A model generated the notes under the pieces. The model did no database searches. It saw nothing but the letters and a program-made list of their open reading frames with translations, and was not told the DNA's origin. DNA of 64,000 bases from Rhodospirillales bacterium. GTDB lineage: Bacteria > Pseudomonadota > Alphaproteobacteria > Rhodospirillales > Casp-alpha2. Positions 8,997 through 19,602 of this stretch are shown here, in pieces. Made by a program: the position numbers and the translations under genes. The stretch spans positions 1-64,000 of the forward strand of contig JAEPMA010000008.1 of NCBI GenBank assembly GCA_017644185.1, in the 5' to 3' direction. Each line of letters begins with the position of its first letter. The first letter of the stretch is position 1.

Positions 8997-10264
8997 GTGT
9001 TGTTGTCTCCATCATCCGTAATCCCGAACAGGTCTCGAACCAGCCGTTCGATCTGTTCGATGTCCTCGCCCGCGTGTGCTTTGGCGCGCAATCGTTCACT
9101 CGGGCCGTGCAACAGCCGCTGCAGCAACAGATGCGTTGCCTTTTCGGCGTCATTCCCCGCTTCAAGAAGTACCGTTTCCCTTAGCGCAGCCGCGTGCTGG
9201 TGCAACGCGCCGAGTGCCGGCCCCGCCTGACGTCCTTCATGGCCCTTCAGAAATGCCTCGACCTCCGTCATCACGATCCGTTCCGCCGCTTCCGCCTCGA
9301 ACGACCGGCTCGCCTGACCTTCCATCGCCAACCTCTCCAGATCGGCGAGGTCATACAAAAAAGCATCGTCCAACCGGTCGACCGCCGATTCCACGTCGCG
9401 CGGCAGGCTGGCATCGACGATGAACTGCGGCAGGGAACGCCGCGCCTTCAACGCGAGCCGCACCATATCCGAACTCAGCACGATCCGCCGTCCGCCGACG
9501 GCGGTGATGACGATATCGGCGCTTGAAAGCGCACCCTGCAGATCCGCCTCGCCCACCGCGTGCGCATCCAGGCGCTCAACCATCTCCTGCGACGGCCTGC
9601 CGAAATCGCACACAGACAACATCCGCAGCCCGGCACGGCGGAGTTCGTCGGCGATCACCTCGCCCATATCCCCCGTCCCAAGCAACAACGCACGCGCCTC
9701 GTCCAATTGACCGTGCACTTCCCGTGCAATCCCGACCGCGACAGCCGCAATGGAAACCGGACGCTCGCCGACGGCGGTTTCGGTCCGGACGCGCTTGGCG
9801 GCGGTATAGGCCGACTGCATCAGCCGTTCCAGATCATCGGCCATCATGCCCCGGTCGCGCGCCAGCCTGTGGCATGCCTTGACCTGACCCAAAACCTGTG
9901 GCTCGCCGACGACGACGCTGTCCAGCGACGATGCGACACGGAACAGATGACGGACCGCGTCGGCACCCGTAAACCTGAAAAGTGCCTGGGCAAGTTCGTC
10001 AGCCGTTACATCGCCATGCCGAGCGAACACCTCGCTGATAACAGCCGCATCCCGATCGGCGTCCCGGCTTGCTGCAAACACCTCGACCCGATCACAGGTC
10101 GACAGGATCACCGCCTGGTCGACACCCCGCTCACGCAACTGATCGAGGAATTCCGGCACCGCGTCGTCCTCGACGAAGAGCCGGTCGCGCAGGGACAGAC
10201 TGCCGGTGCGATGATTAACGCCGACGACAAGGGGAGTGCGGGACGTGCGAGTACCCCCGGCCAC
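8993..10264 (-). CDS. hemA: Glutamyl-tRNA reductase
   Basis: First committed enzyme of C5 tetrapyrrole synthesis, reducing glutamyl-tRNA(Glu) to glutamate-1-semialdehyde with NADPH. GVNHRT is at 15-20 and the active-site cysteine sits in [10 protein letters not shown] (Cys57). It is followed by the NADPH-binding domain and a C-terminal helical dimerisation region. The presence of hemA is notable because many alphaproteobacteria use ALA synthase instead. The start is GTG, 5 bp after the hisS stop, with no strong ribosome site of its own, which suggests coupling to hisS. Confidence 0.96.
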   Translation of the reverse strand: MAGGTRTSRTPLVVGVNHRTGSLSLRDRLFVEDDAVPEFLDQLRERGVDQAVILSTCDRVEVFAASRDADRDAAVISEVFARHGDVTADELAQALFRFTGADAVRHLFRVASSLDSVVVGEPQVLGQVKACHRLARDRGMMADDLERLMQSAYTAAKRVRTETAVGERPVSIAAVAVGIAREVHGQLDEARALLLGTGDMGEVIADELRRAGLRMLSVCDFGRPSQEMVERLDAHAVGEADLQGALSSADIVITAVGGRRIVLSSDMVRLALKARRSLPQFIVDASLPRDVESAVDRLDDAFLYDLADLERLAMEGQASRSFEAEAAERIVMTEVEAFLKGHEGRQAGPALGALHQHAAALRETVLLEAGNDAEKATHLLLQRLLHGPSERLRAKAHAGEDIEQIERLVRDLFGITDDGDNNT

Positions 10265-10269
10265 GATAG

Positions 10270-11514
10270 CTATCGATACTTGGCGAGGTGCGCTTCCAGG
10301 TCCTTGAGAGGCACCTCAGTTTGTTCGCCGCTTTGCATGTCGCGCACGGTCGCGGCGTCACGTGCCAGTTCGTCCTCGCCAAGAATGACGGTCGCGATAG
10401 CGTTCAGTTTGTCGGCTCGTTTCATGCGCTTGCCCATGTTGCCGCTGTACCCGAGATCGGCATGATAGCCCGCTTCACGGAGCGATTGGGCAATTTTCAT
10501 GGCGGCCCGGCCGGCGTCACCGCCGACGGGCACCACCGCGATCGGACGCACCTGGCCGGCAGCATCGCCGACCATCATAGCCAGACGTTCGACACCCGCC
10601 GCCCAGCCGATCCCCGGCATCGGGCGGCCGCCCATCTGTTCCATCAAGCCGTCATAACGCCCACCCGCCAGAACCGCGCCCTGCGCCCCCAGCTTGTCGG
10701 TCACGAACTCGAACGCGGTGTGTGAGTAATAATCGAGACCACGGACGAGACGCGGGTTGATGTTCGTTTCAACGCCGATGTCGCTCAAACCCTGCAGAAC
10801 CTCATCGAAGAACTGGCGCGAGTGGTCGTTCAGATGTTCGCTCAGAAGCGGCGCTTCGGCCATTACGGTACGGTCGCCCTCGTCCTTTGAGTCGAATATA
10901 CGCAGCGGGTTCTTCTCCAGCCGGTTCAGGCTGTCCTCGGAGAGCTTGTCCTTGTGGCCGTTCAAATACGAGACGAGCGTATCTCGGTAGTTCTGCCGGC
11001 TTTCGGTGTCGCCAAGCGTGTTGATCTCGAGCGTGACGTCATCAGCAACACCAAGCGTTTTAAGCAAGTGCGCCCCGACGGCGATCACCTCGATGTCCGC
11101 TTGCGGGCCGGGCACGCCGAGAATCTCGACGTCGACCTGATGGAACTGACGGAGACGACCCTTCTGAGGCCGTTCATACCTGAAGACCGGACCACGCGCG
11201 AAGAACTTCACCGGCACGGACTGCTGCAAGCCATTCGACATGAAGGCACGCGCGATACCCGCAGTGAACTCGGGACGCAGCGTGATGCTGTCGCCGCCCC
11301 GGTCCTCGAACGTGTACATTTCCTTGGTGACGATATCCGACGTGTCGCCAAGGGTGCGTTTAAACACCTCGGTGAACTCGAACACCGGCGGTGTCATTTC
11401 CTCGAACCCGTAAAGGAGCGATACCGCCGCTGCGGTGTCGGCGACATGACGCTGGGCGCGCATGTCTTCGGGCAGCAAATCGTGTGTACCGCGTACAGGT
11501 TGCAGCGTCGCCAT
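10270..11514 (-). CDS. hisS: Histidyl-tRNA synthetase
   Basis: Class II aminoacyl-tRNA synthetase charging tRNA(His). The catalytic core shows LRPEFTAGIARAF, the motif-2 region RYERPQKGRLRQFHQVDVE and the histidine-specific LVRGLDYYSHTAFEF. The C-terminal anticodon-binding domain follows (VVPVGGDAGRAAMKIA...). The 414 residues match bacterial HisS. AGGG lies about 10 bp before the ATG. Part of the same minus-strand run as ispG (18 bp upstream) and hemA. Confidence 0.97.
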   Translation of the reverse strand: MATLQPVRGTHDLLPEDMRAQRHVADTAAAVSLLYGFEEMTPPVFEFTEVFKRTLGDTSDIVTKEMYTFEDRGGDSITLRPEFTAGIARAFMSNGLQQSVPVKFFARGPVFRYERPQKGRLRQFHQVDVEILGVPGPQADIEVIAVGAHLLKTLGVADDVTLEINTLGDTESRQNYRDTLVSYLNGHKDKLSEDSLNRLEKNPLRIFDSKDEGDRTVMAEAPLLSEHLNDHSRQFFDEVLQGLSDIGVETNINPRLVRGLDYYSHTAFEFVTDKLGAQGAVLAGGRYDGLMEQMGGRPMPGIGWAAGVERLAMMVGDAAGQVRPIAVVPVGGDAGRAAMKIAQSLREAGYHADLGYSGNMGKRMKRADKLNAIATVILGEDELARDAATVRDMQSGEQTEVPLKDLEAHLAKYR

Positions 11515-11532
11515 GGTTCTTGACCCTGTCAG

Positions 11533-12783
11533 CTATTCGGCGGCGTCGGACGCCGAACCGCTACCGTAGCGGGTCTTCACGTAATCTTCGACGATGCCCT
11601 GGAATTCCTCGGCGATGCCTGCCCCCTTGAGGGTCATGCGCTTTTCACCGTCGATAAAGACGGGGGCCGACGGTGTTTCACCGGTCCCCGGAAGCGAGAT
11701 CCCGATATCCGCGTGCTTGCTTTCACCCGGGCCGTTCACGATGCAACCCATGACGGCGACGTTCATGTCCTCGACACCCGGGTAATTTTCGCGCCATTCC
11801 GGCATGCGGGTGCGGATGTAAGTCTGGATCTTGCCCGCAAGCTGCTGGAACACGGTCGACGTGGTGCGCCCGCAACCGGGGCACGCCGTCACCAGCGGCA
11901 TAAACGAGCGGATACCCATGGTCTGTAATATCTGCTGTGAGACCACGACTTCTTCGGTTCGATCGCCGCCCGGCTCGGGCGTCAGCGACACACGGATGGT
12001 GTCACCGATGCCTTCCTGCAACAGCACGGCGAGCGCCGCCGTCGAGGCGACAATCCCCTTCGATCCCATCCCCGCCTCGGTGAGCCCCAGATGCAGCGCG
12101 TAGTCGCACTGGCGCGCCAACGCCCGGTAGACACGAATCAGGCTCTGAACTTCGGAAACCTTGCATGACAGCACGATCTTGTCAGCGCTCATCCCCAACT
12201 CGCGGGCAAGCTCGGCGCTCTGCAGCGCGGAGAGCACAAGCGCGTCCTCGGTAATGTCCTGGGCGGATTTCGGATTGGCGGACTTGGCGTTCTCGTCCAT
12301 CAAACCGATGACCAGCTCCTGGTCGAGACTGCCCCAGTTGACGCCGATCCGGACCGGCTTGTCGTATTCCATCGCCACTTCGATCATGGTCGAGAACTGC
12401 TTGTCGCGTTTTTCGCGGAAACCGACGTTGCCCGGATTGATCCGGTACTTCGCCAGCGCTTCGGCGCAGGCCGGGTTCTCGGTCAGCAACTTGTGGCCGA
12501 TGTAGTGGAAGTCACCAACGAGCGGAACGTTACAACCCATCTTGTCGAGCGCGTCACGGATGTGCGGCACCGCTTTAGCGGCCTCGTCGCGGTCGACGGT
12601 AATGCGGACGATCTCCGATCCCGCGCGCGCCAACGCCGCGACCTGCTCGGCGGTGCCATTCACATCGGCGGTGTCGGTATTCGTCATCGACTGCACGACC
12701 ACCGGCCCACCACCGATGGATACGTCACCGATCAAAACCGGAACGCTTTGGCGTCGGATAATGGGGGCCGTCTGCATGCTCAT
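11533..12783 (-). CDS. ispG: 4-hydroxy-3-methylbut-2-enyl diphosphate synthase IspG
   Basis: [4Fe-4S] enzyme of the methylerythritol phosphate route converting MEcPP to HMBPP. The core starts at [17 protein letters not shown]. The cluster cysteines are in [10 protein letters not shown] and [11 protein letters not shown] near the C-terminus. An upstream in-frame start at 12849 would overlap the end of the preceding rodZ-like gene by 53 bp and add a basic tail. The ATG at 12783 leaves a 13-bp gap and fits the family start. Two further in-frame residues on is another ATG. Confidence 0.96.
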   Translation of the reverse strand: MSMQTAPIIRRQSVPVLIGDVSIGGGPVVVQSMTNTDTADVNGTAEQVAALARAGSEIVRITVDRDEAAKAVPHIRDALDKMGCNVPLVGDFHYIGHKLLTENPACAEALAKYRINPGNVGFREKRDKQFSTMIEVAMEYDKPVRIGVNWGSLDQELVIGLMDENAKSANPKSAQDITEDALVLSALQSAELARELGMSADKIVLSCKVSEVQSLIRVYRALARQCDYALHLGLTEAGMGSKGIVASTAALAVLLQEGIGDTIRVSLTPEPGGDRTEEVVVSQQILQTMGIRSFMPLVTACPGCGRTTSTVFQQLAGKIQTYIRTRMPEWRENYPGVEDMNVAVMGCIVNGPGESKHADIGISLPGTGETPSAPVFIDGEKRMTLKGAGIAEEFQGIVEDYVKTRYGSGSASDAAE

Positions 12784-12796
12784 CGCATAATCCCGT

Positions 12797-14410
12797 TTAT
12801 CGGCTCGTCGCCGTACCCGCCTTGAGGCGCTCGGCGTCGAGCGAGACATTCTTTCTCACCGCACCGACACCGCCGATTTTCGGCACCGACGTCCCATCGA
12901 CGGTGATGTCGAGCGCGCCGGCGTTACCGGTGTCGAGGATCAAGCCTTCTCTGTCCGGCACGTTAAAAGTCTTACCGACACCCATCAGGCCAGTGAACAC
13001 GATCGTGCTGGTCGCCGGGTCACGGATTTCCACCCAACTGCTCGACGTGGCGCGGATCACGATCCCGGATGTATTCGCTGTATCGCCGGAATTCAAGGCG
13101 GCCGTTTCCGGCGGCGCCGGTGCGGCCTCGGTCGTCGCGGAACCATTCCCACCGGTCGCCTGACGCAGCACCAGGGTATTCAAGTCTTCCGCCGTCACTT
13201 CACGTTCCGTGGTCGGCGTCTGCGATGACGCCTGGGTTTCGGTCTGGGTTTCCACCGGCGCCGGGGCGGACTCCGTCTGGGCTGTTTCCGTGGCCGGCGT
13301 TTCGGTTTGCGCCGGTTGCTCAGTCGGGGCCGGCAGCGGTTCCGTCGTCACGGTGTCGGACGCCTCGGCAGGGGCTGTGTTCGTACTACCGGTGCTCTCG
13401 GCAGGCGCCGACGCCGCTTCGGTGCTCGTGGACACCGCGCCGGAAATGTTTTCAGTCGTCGCCGGCGTGGTCGCGGATTCTTGCGAAGTCGTCGGTGACG
13501 CCGATGAGGTATCCGCGGCAGTTTCCGCCGGTGTCGTCGTTTCCGACGAAGCCGTCGCGCTGGTGGAAGTTGCCGGCCCTGTCATAGATGATCCGCTGCC
13601 GTTTGCCGACGGCGCGGGGGGCGTTTCCGCCAATGGCTCCGCCGTGGTCACGGGGGCGCTTTCGGTGGCGGGCGCCGCCGCGCTTTCGGTGGTCTCCGCT
13701 GCCGTGTCGGTGACGGTTTCCGCGGTTTCGCTCACGGCACTGCTGGCGGTTGCCGCTGCCTCGGCCGCAGCTTCGGCGGTCCGCTGTGCGGCTTCACCCG
13801 CGGCGTTCGCCATCTGCTCCGCCGCTTCGGTGGTTTCGCGTACCACTTGTTCGACACCGGTCGCGGACGGGTCCGTCGCACCACTGGTGGCCGCATCCCC
13901 GGCATTCCCGTCTTTCGGTGCATCGTCACCGGTGACCAGATGTTTCAGGTGATCGGGCACCGGCGAGATCAGGTCGGAGAGAATACTCTCGTCCGTCGTC
14001 GTCACGTACCAACCACCGTAAACAAGCATTGCGATCAGAACGCCGATGAAGACGATCGCGCCCTTCGGCACGCCGCTGTCAGGCACGGGTGTCGGGAACG
14101 CCAGATCCGTGGCACTTCTCTGGCCGGTCTGCTCAAGGCGATAGCGGCGCACCACTTCGTCGCCGTCGAGGCCGAGATGCTCGGCATACGAACGGATGAA
14201 GCCGACCGCATACGTGTTCCCCGGCAGATCGCCGTATCGGCAGTCCTCGATCGCTTCGAGATAGAGATACCGGATGCACAGGATATCGGCGACATCGCGC
14301 AGGTCCTCGCCGACGCGCAGTCTGGACGCCCGCAAAAGCGAGCCGACCTGCGGCGAACGCTCGCTCGCGTCTTTCTGATGCTGGTCCTTGGTCTGGTCTT
14401 TATTGCTCAT
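12797..14410 (-). CDS. RodZ-like membrane-anchored helix-turn-helix protein
   Basis: Likely partner of the MreB cytoskeleton. The N-terminal Xre-type HTH_25 domain (about 20-100, with [20 protein letters not shown] and [17 protein letters not shown]) is cytosolic. One membrane helix follows at about 115-137 ([19 protein letters not shown]). A periplasmic linker of about 260 residues is made almost only of Ala, Thr, Ser, Glu and Pro. The C-terminal DUF4115 beta domain begins [20 protein letters not shown]. The architecture is that of RodZ, but the linker is much longer than in E. coli. It precedes ispG, a common alphaproteobacterial order. The 150 bp upstream contain no gene. Confidence 0.88.
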   Translation of the reverse strand: MSNKDQTKDQHQKDASERSPQVGSLLRASRLRVGEDLRDVADILCIRYLYLEAIEDCRYGDLPGNTYAVGFIRSYAEHLGLDGDEVVRRYRLEQTGQRSATDLAFPTPVPDSGVPKGAIVFIGVLIAMLVYGGWYVTTTDESILSDLISPVPDHLKHLVTGDDAPKDGNAGDAATSGATDPSATGVEQVVRETTEAAEQMANAAGEAAQRTAEAAAEAAATASSAVSETAETVTDTAAETTESAAAPATESAPVTTAEPLAETPPAPSANGSGSSMTGPATSTSATASSETTTPAETAADTSSASPTTSQESATTPATTENISGAVSTSTEAASAPAESTGSTNTAPAEASDTVTTEPLPAPTEQPAQTETPATETAQTESAPAPVETQTETQASSQTPTTEREVTAEDLNTLVLRQATGGNGSATTEAAPAPPETAALNSGDTANTSGIVIRATSSSWVEIRDPATSTIVFTGLMGVGKTFNVPDREGLILDTGNAGALDITVDGTSVPKIGGVGAVRKNVSLDAERLKAGTATSR

Positions 14411-14560
14411 TCGGCTTGTTTAACCCGTCGTTGCAGGACGCGATCACGTTTACCGCGCTTTTCCCGGGTCCGCTCTCGGTCGTTATTCTCACAATTCGCC
14501 TTTGATTTACAAGGGTAAATAGGGATTCCGCAGGTTCGGACCGATGTTTCGGGCCGTCCA

Positions 14561-16834
14561 TCACACCGCAACACCGTGATCGAGGGCGAAGCTCCGCAGT
14601 TTGCCGCGGAGGCTATGCTCCGACGAGCCCAGAAGCGGCGCCACAAACCCCTGAAGATCTTTGACGTTCAGCGAACGCGTCATCTCCTTCACGGGACCGA
14701 TGCTCGGGTTGGCCATGGAGAGCCGACGATAACCCAAGCCCACCAGCGCCATCGCCTCGAGCGGACGCCCCGCCATTTCCCCACATACCGTCACCGGCAC
14801 GTTCGCGTCGTTGCACGCATCGGCGACCGTCTTCAGCATTCTGAGCGCGGCCGGCGACAGGGTATCGTAGCGGTCCGACAATCTCGGGTTACCACGATCC
14901 GTCGCGAACAGGAACTGCATGAGGTCGTTGGAGCCGACGGAGAGGAAATCCACTTCCTCCAGAAGCTGCTCCATCTGGAACAGAAGCCCAGGCACTTCAA
15001 GCATCGCCCCTGCGTTGATCTTGCGGTCCGGCGCCTCGCTCTCGATCTCGCGGTCGAGCAACTTTCGGGCGGCGACGAATTCCTCGATCTCGGTGACCAT
15101 CGGGAACATGATCGAGATGTCGGTCTCGCACTGCTTGGCGGCCCGCACCATGGCCCGCATCTGCCGCCTCAATAACATCGGCCGGTCCAGCCCGACGCGT
15201 ATCGCACGCCAGCCCATGGAGGGGTTTTCCTCCTCGTCGCTTTCGATGTAGGGCAACGTCTTGTCGGACCCGACATCCAGCGTGCGAAACGTCACGTGAC
15301 GGCCGTCGGCGGTTTCGAGGATTCGCCGGTAAAGCTCGGTCTGATCGTCGATCCCGGGCAGTTCGGTGCGCATCATGAACTGGATCTCGGTCCGGAACAG
15401 GCCGATCCCCTCGGCACCGAGATCGCGCATATGCTCGACATCAACCAATAGCCCGGCATTCGCCAACAGCGTGACGTGCTGAGAGTCTTTTGTGTCGGAG
15501 GGGAGCGGAATTAGCTCGTTATAGTATTCCTTCCGCTCCTTATGGACGCGGATCGTATCGAGGAAGCTGCGGCGGATATCGTCGCCCGGACGAAGAAAAA
15601 CCTGCGCGCGATCACCGTCGACGATGATCGGGTCACCTTCGCTGACCCGGTCCATCACCCCCTTGATGCGGCCGATGACCGGAATATCGAGCGCGCGCGC
15701 GATGATCGCCACGTGCGCGGTGGGCGATCCCTCTTCCAGGATCACGCCAGTAAGATGGTCGGCGTCGTAGTCAAGCAACTGCGCCGGCCCCAGCGATTTG
15801 GCGATCAGCACCGCGCCGTCTTCGAGCTTAGAGAGGTCGGGGCCACTCGGCTCCCCCAACAAATGCTGCAAAAGACGAAACGCCAGGTCTTCGAAATCAT
15901 GCACCCGCTCGCGAAGATACGGGTCGTTGACCTGCGCCATGCGCGCGCGCAAATCGTCAAGCACGCGCTGCACGGCGGCTTCCGCCGTCAGGCCGGCCTT
16001 GATCGCCTCTTCCATCCGTTTGATCCAGCCCTGGTCGCGGGCGATCATCGAATAGGTCTCCATGATGTCGCGGTGTTCGCCGCTGGCCTTCATGTGCTCC
16101 GACGTCATCATGTCGTCGATGGCGCCATGCATTTCCACGAACGCGGTTTGCAGTCGCTCAAGTTCGACGTCAGGGTCTTCGGCGACCAGGCGCTCGATCC
16201 TGAAATGCGGCCGGTGCACGATCGCCTGACCGATACCGATGCCCCCATTGAGGCGCAATCCTTCAAGCCTGAGCGGCGCCGACGCCAACCCGTCGGCGGG
16301 CAAAAGCTCGTGCGGGTCGATCAACTCGCCGCCCGCAACCAGTTCCGCCAGCACCATGGCGACGGTCTGCAGGCTCTCGACCTCTTCTTCGTTGTAGTTT
16401 CTTCGGGTCCGGTTCTGAACCGCCATAACCCCGATGACACGGCCGCTTCTCAGAATCGGCACACCCATCATCGAATGGAAGGCTTCTTCACCCGTCTCCG
16501 GACGATAGGCGAAGCTCGGATGCTCCTGCGCGTCGGCGAGCGCGAACGGGCGGGCAAGCGCCGCGATCTCACCGACGATACCTTCGCCGACACGCAGCCG
16601 CGTGTTGTGAACGGCGGACGGTTTCAGGCCGCGGGTCGCGAACAATTCGAGGATGTCGCCCGCGCGCCGGACGTAGATCGAGCAGACTTCCGCGACAAGG
16701 TCGGCGGCGACGATTTCGGCGATTTCATCAAGACGTTGTTCCGCGGTGCCGGTACCCGCCATCAGATCGCGGACGCGCGCCAGCAGGCGGCGCGGCGCCG
16801 GAGTCATCTTGGCACGTGGCGTTCTCTCGGACAT
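14561..16834 (-). CDS. ptsP: PEP-protein phosphotransferase PtsP (enzyme I of the nitrogen PTS)
   Basis: First enzyme of PTS-Ntr, passing phosphate from PEP to NPr and on to EIIA-Ntr to signal nitrogen and potassium status. An N-terminal GAF domain (about 20-170, including SIYVRRAGDILELFATRGL) precedes the enzyme-I domains. The phosphorylated histidine is in GSPTAHVAIIARAL and the PEP-binding barrel carries GIGLFRTEIQFM and MLEVPGLL. The 757 residues match PtsP rather than sugar EI (about 575). It lies 49 bp after lysC on the same strand, an arrangement seen in other alphaproteobacteria. Confidence 0.96.
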   Translation of the reverse strand: MSERTPRAKMTPAPRRLLARVRDLMAGTGTAEQRLDEIAEIVAADLVAEVCSIYVRRAGDILELFATRGLKPSAVHNTRLRVGEGIVGEIAALARPFALADAQEHPSFAYRPETGEEAFHSMMGVPILRSGRVIGVMAVQNRTRRNYNEEEVESLQTVAMVLAELVAGGELIDPHELLPADGLASAPLRLEGLRLNGGIGIGQAIVHRPHFRIERLVAEDPDVELERLQTAFVEMHGAIDDMMTSEHMKASGEHRDIMETYSMIARDQGWIKRMEEAIKAGLTAEAAVQRVLDDLRARMAQVNDPYLRERVHDFEDLAFRLLQHLLGEPSGPDLSKLEDGAVLIAKSLGPAQLLDYDADHLTGVILEEGSPTAHVAIIARALDIPVIGRIKGVMDRVSEGDPIIVDGDRAQVFLRPGDDIRRSFLDTIRVHKERKEYYNELIPLPSDTKDSQHVTLLANAGLLVDVEHMRDLGAEGIGLFRTEIQFMMRTELPGIDDQTELYRRILETADGRHVTFRTLDVGSDKTLPYIESDEEENPSMGWRAIRVGLDRPMLLRRQMRAMVRAAKQCETDISIMFPMVTEIEEFVAARKLLDREIESEAPDRKINAGAMLEVPGLLFQMEQLLEEVDFLSVGSNDLMQFLFATDRGNPRLSDRYDTLSPAALRMLKTVADACNDANVPVTVCGEMAGRPLEAMALVGLGYRRLSMANPSIGPVKEMTRSLNVKDLQGFVAPLLGSSEHSLRGKLRSFALDHGVAV

Positions 16835-16883
16835 GCGTCCAGCTTCCCTGTTCGCGGGCGCGCCCCGGCGTCGGGGACGAAGA

Positions 16884-18104
16884 TCAGTCGGCGTCCAGAC
16901 CGTACGCCGTGTGCAGCGCGCGGACCGCGAGTTCCGTGTACTCCTCGGCGATCAGGACGCTCACCTTGATCTCCGAGGTCGATATGACCTGGATGTTGAT
17001 TCCCTTTTCCGCAAGCGTCGTGAACATCCGTTGCGCAACACCTGCGTGCGACCGCATCCCGACACCGATCACGGAGATTTTTGCCACGTTCTTATCGGCG
17101 CGGATGTCGGCGAAGTTTAGTTCGCCGCGTTTCCCTTCAAGCGTTGCGATCGCCCGTTCAAGATCGGCCATCGGCAGGGTGAAGGTCAAATCGGTCGCGT
17201 TGTTATCGTGCGAAATGTTCTGCACGATCATGTCGACGTTGATGCCGTTGTCCGCCAGCGGACCGAAAATCGCCGCCGCGATGCCGGGCTGGTCGGGAAC
17301 CGAAACCAGCGTGATCTTCGCTTCGTCGCGGCTATAGGCAATGCCGCTTACCAATTCCTGTTCCACGATCTCATCCTCATCAACAACAAGGGTTCCGGGT
17401 TCGTCAGTGTAGCTCGACAACACCTGCACGCGTACGCCATGCTTCATCGCCAGCTCAACGGAGCGGGTCTGCAGCACCTTGGCACCGACCGACGCCATCT
17501 CGAGCATTTCCTCGTACGTGATCTTGTCCAGCTTGCGCGCCTTGGGCGTGATGCGCGGGTCGGTCGTGTAGACGCCGTCAACGTCGGTATAGATATCGCA
17601 ACGGTCCGCTTTCAGCGCCGCCGCCAGTGCAACCGCGCTGGTGTCGGAGCCGCCGCGGCCGAGCGTGGTGATCCGGTTGTCCGGGCCCAGACCCTGGAAG
17701 CCCGGCACGACGAGCACTTCGCCGCGCTCGAGCCGCTTTTCGATCTCTTCGATGTCGATACTTTCGATCCGGGCCTTGCCGTGCACGCCGTTGGTGTGGA
17801 TCGGGATCTGCCAACCCAGCCAAGAGCGGGCCTGGATACCGATGTCCTGCAGCGCCAGCGCCAGAAGGCCGACCGTCACCTGCTCACCGGTGGAGACGAT
17901 GGTGTCGTACTCCCGTGCGTCATAGAGCTTACTGACCGAGGTCACGAGCTCGACCAGCCTGTTGGTTTCGCCCGCCATCGCGGACGGTACCACGGCAACC
18001 TGGTTACCGGCGTCGACCTCCGCCTTGACGCGCAGCGCCACGGCCCTGATGCGCTCGACATTGGCAACCGACGTACCACCGAATTTTTGAACGATCCGCG
18101 CCAT
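16884..18104 (-). CDS. lysC: Aspartate kinase
   Basis: Phosphorylates aspartate, opening the lysine, threonine and methionine branch. The kinase domain begins KFGGTSVA at residues 7-14. Two C-terminal ACT domains (from about 265: ITLVSVPDQPGIAAAIFGPLA and ISVIGVGMRSHAGVAQRMF) bind inhibitory amino acids. The 406 residues match the monofunctional feedback-regulated class. First gene of the minus-strand run; it is divergent from ubiG with 188 bp between the starts. Confidence 0.97.
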   Translation of the reverse strand: MARIVQKFGGTSVANVERIRAVALRVKAEVDAGNQVAVVPSAMAGETNRLVELVTSVSKLYDAREYDTIVSTGEQVTVGLLALALQDIGIQARSWLGWQIPIHTNGVHGKARIESIDIEEIEKRLERGEVLVVPGFQGLGPDNRITTLGRGGSDTSAVALAAALKADRCDIYTDVDGVYTTDPRITPKARKLDKITYEEMLEMASVGAKVLQTRSVELAMKHGVRVQVLSSYTDEPGTLVVDEDEIVEQELVSGIAYSRDEAKITLVSVPDQPGIAAAIFGPLADNGINVDMIVQNISHDNNATDLTFTLPMADLERAIATLEGKRGELNFADIRADKNVAKISVIGVGMRSHAGVAQRMFTTLAEKGINIQVISTSEIKVSVLIAEEYTELAVRALHTAYGLDAD

Positions 18105-18292
18105 CTTTCCGTAAACTTTCCGGGACGGGTTCCGGAGACAATCCCCGGAAAAACCTCAGGAATACCCAAGCCTGTGCCATCCGCATGGTTTGGGTTGAAG
18201 CACGGGCGGCGCATACATACTCTGTGACCTGTCCGCAAGCAACCCTGATAGACGCTTTCGGACGATTGAGTTCCCTATTGAAAGGCCCGGCC

Positions 18293-19066
18293 ATGGCCCC
18301 CGACACCGCGACCGCCGACGCACCCCAGACCAAGATGAGCGGCACCGCCGACACCGAAGAAGTCGCGCGCTTCGCTGCCATCGCCGAAGAGTGGTGGGAT
18401 CCGAACGGCAAGTTCCGGCCGCTCCATCAACTGGCGCCGGTCAGACTCGGCTTTATCCGCGATCAGGTGACGAAGAGGTTCGACATTGATCCTGACGCAG
18501 ACAAACCGTTCGAGGGCCTGAAATTTCTGGATGTCGGTTGTGGGGGTGGCCTGGTGACTGAACCCCTGGCCCGGCTCGGCGCCGACGTCACCGCCATCGA
18601 TGCCGCCGAACGCAATATCGAGGTTGCGAAACTTCATGCGGCCGAGAGCGGCCTCGACATCGATTACCGGGTCATGCAGCCCGAGGATCTTGTCGCCACC
18701 GGTGCGGCGTTCGACGTCGTCGTGAATCTGGAGGTGGTCGAGCACGTCGCCGATCTGAACGCATTCATGACCGCATCGGCGGCGATGGTGAAGCCGGGTG
18801 GCGGGATGGTGTTGTCGACCATCAACCGCACCCTAAAATCGCTGGCGCTCGCCAAGGTGATGGCCGAATACGTTTTACGCTGGCTGCCGGTCGGCACCCA
18901 CGAATGGCGCAAGTTCGTCAAACCGTCGGAACTGGCCCGCGGCCTCAGACAAGCCGGGATGGAAATCACCGCGCTTGAGGGCATGCATTACGATCCCCTT
19001 TCCGACCGCTGGCGCGCCGGGCCCAACCTCGACATCAATTATCTGGCGTTCGCGAAAAAGGACTGA
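18293..19066 (+). CDS. ubiG: Ubiquinone biosynthesis O-methyltransferase UbiG
   Basis: SAM-dependent O-methyltransferase acting twice in ubiquinone synthesis. The family signature FAAIAEEWWDPNGKFRPLHQLAPVRLGFI is followed by the SAM site LDVGCGGGL and VNLEVVEHVADL. The ATG at 18293 gives a normal N-terminus, while the frame extends 36 codons further upstream without resembling the family. Divergent from lysC, as often seen in alphaproteobacteria. Confidence 0.96.
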   Translation: MAPDTATADAPQTKMSGTADTEEVARFAAIAEEWWDPNGKFRPLHQLAPVRLGFIRDQVTKRFDIDPDADKPFEGLKFLDVGCGGGLVTEPLARLGADVTAIDAAERNIEVAKLHAAESGLDIDYRVMQPEDLVATGAAFDVVVNLEVVEHVADLNAFMTASAAMVKPGGGMVLSTINRTLKSLALAKVMAEYVLRWLPVGTHEWRKFVKPSELARGLRQAGMEITALEGMHYDPLSDRWRAGPNLDINYLAFAKKD

Positions 19067-19070
19067 GAGG

Positions 19071-19496
19071 TCAGGAATTACGGCGAATGTTGGGGATACG
19101 GAAGACCTCGATCCCCTCTTCATCCAGTTCCTGCGTTTCCTCGTCGGTGGCTTCGCCGTAAATCCCACGCTCGTCCGCTTCCCCATAGTGGATGCGGCGT
19201 GCTTCGTCGGCGAACTGGTCGCCAACGTAATCGCAGTTCGCCTCAACTTCCTTGCGCATCTGTTGGGCGACTTCGAGGATCCGCTCAGCGACTTCACGCG
19301 CGCGGGCTTCGGGTGTCGTTGCCGAACTCGAGGATTTGTTGATGCGCGGGCTCATCGGCGCTTTTTCGACCTTGGTATTGCCGCAGTGCGGGCACGCGAT
19401 ATCGCCGCTCTTTGCCTGGGCATCGAACGCCGCACTATCCTTGAACCACGCTTCGAACTCATGCGTGTTCTTGCACCGGACGGAATACCTGATCAT
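19071..19496 (-). CDS. DUF1178 family protein
   Basis: A 141-residue protein starting MIRYSVRCKNTHEFEAWFKD. It has a CPHCG zinc-ribbon-like cysteine pair at about residue 36, and another cysteine near the start (CKNTHEFE) completes a plausible metal site. The C-terminal half is helical and acidic. This matches DUF1178, whose function is unknown. It converges with ubiG, whose stop is 4 bp away. Confidence 0.88.
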   Translation of the reverse strand: MIRYSVRCKNTHEFEAWFKDSAAFDAQAKSGDIACPHCGNTKVEKAPMSPRINKSSSSATTPEARAREVAERILEVAQQMRKEVEANCDYVGDQFADEARRIHYGEADERGIYGEATDEETQELDEEGIEVFRIPNIRRNS

Positions 19497-19602
19497 CTTC
19501 TCGCCGAACTCCGTAAAGAACGGGAATTAATCGTGATATAGTGCAGAATTGACAGAAAAAAAGCGTTAACAAAATCCACTTGCCGCCGAGACACCGATTC
19601 CC

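Noticed and set aside
8019-9230. 403-residue plus-strand open frame
   Set aside because: Shadow of prfA and hemA; the conserved GGQ and hemA motifs are on the minus strand.
13209-13952. Long Val/Ala/Ser-rich plus-strand frame of 247 residues
   Set aside because: It is the reverse complement of the Ala/Thr/Ser-rich linker of the rodZ-like gene. Open only because of base composition; no ribosome site and no family resemblance.
15542-16969. 475-residue plus-strand open frame
   Set aside because: It lies entirely opposite ptsP, which has clear domains and motifs. High GC opens long shadow frames.
17208-18227. 339-residue plus-strand open frame
   Set aside because: Opposite lysC, which carries the aspartate kinase and ACT motifs.
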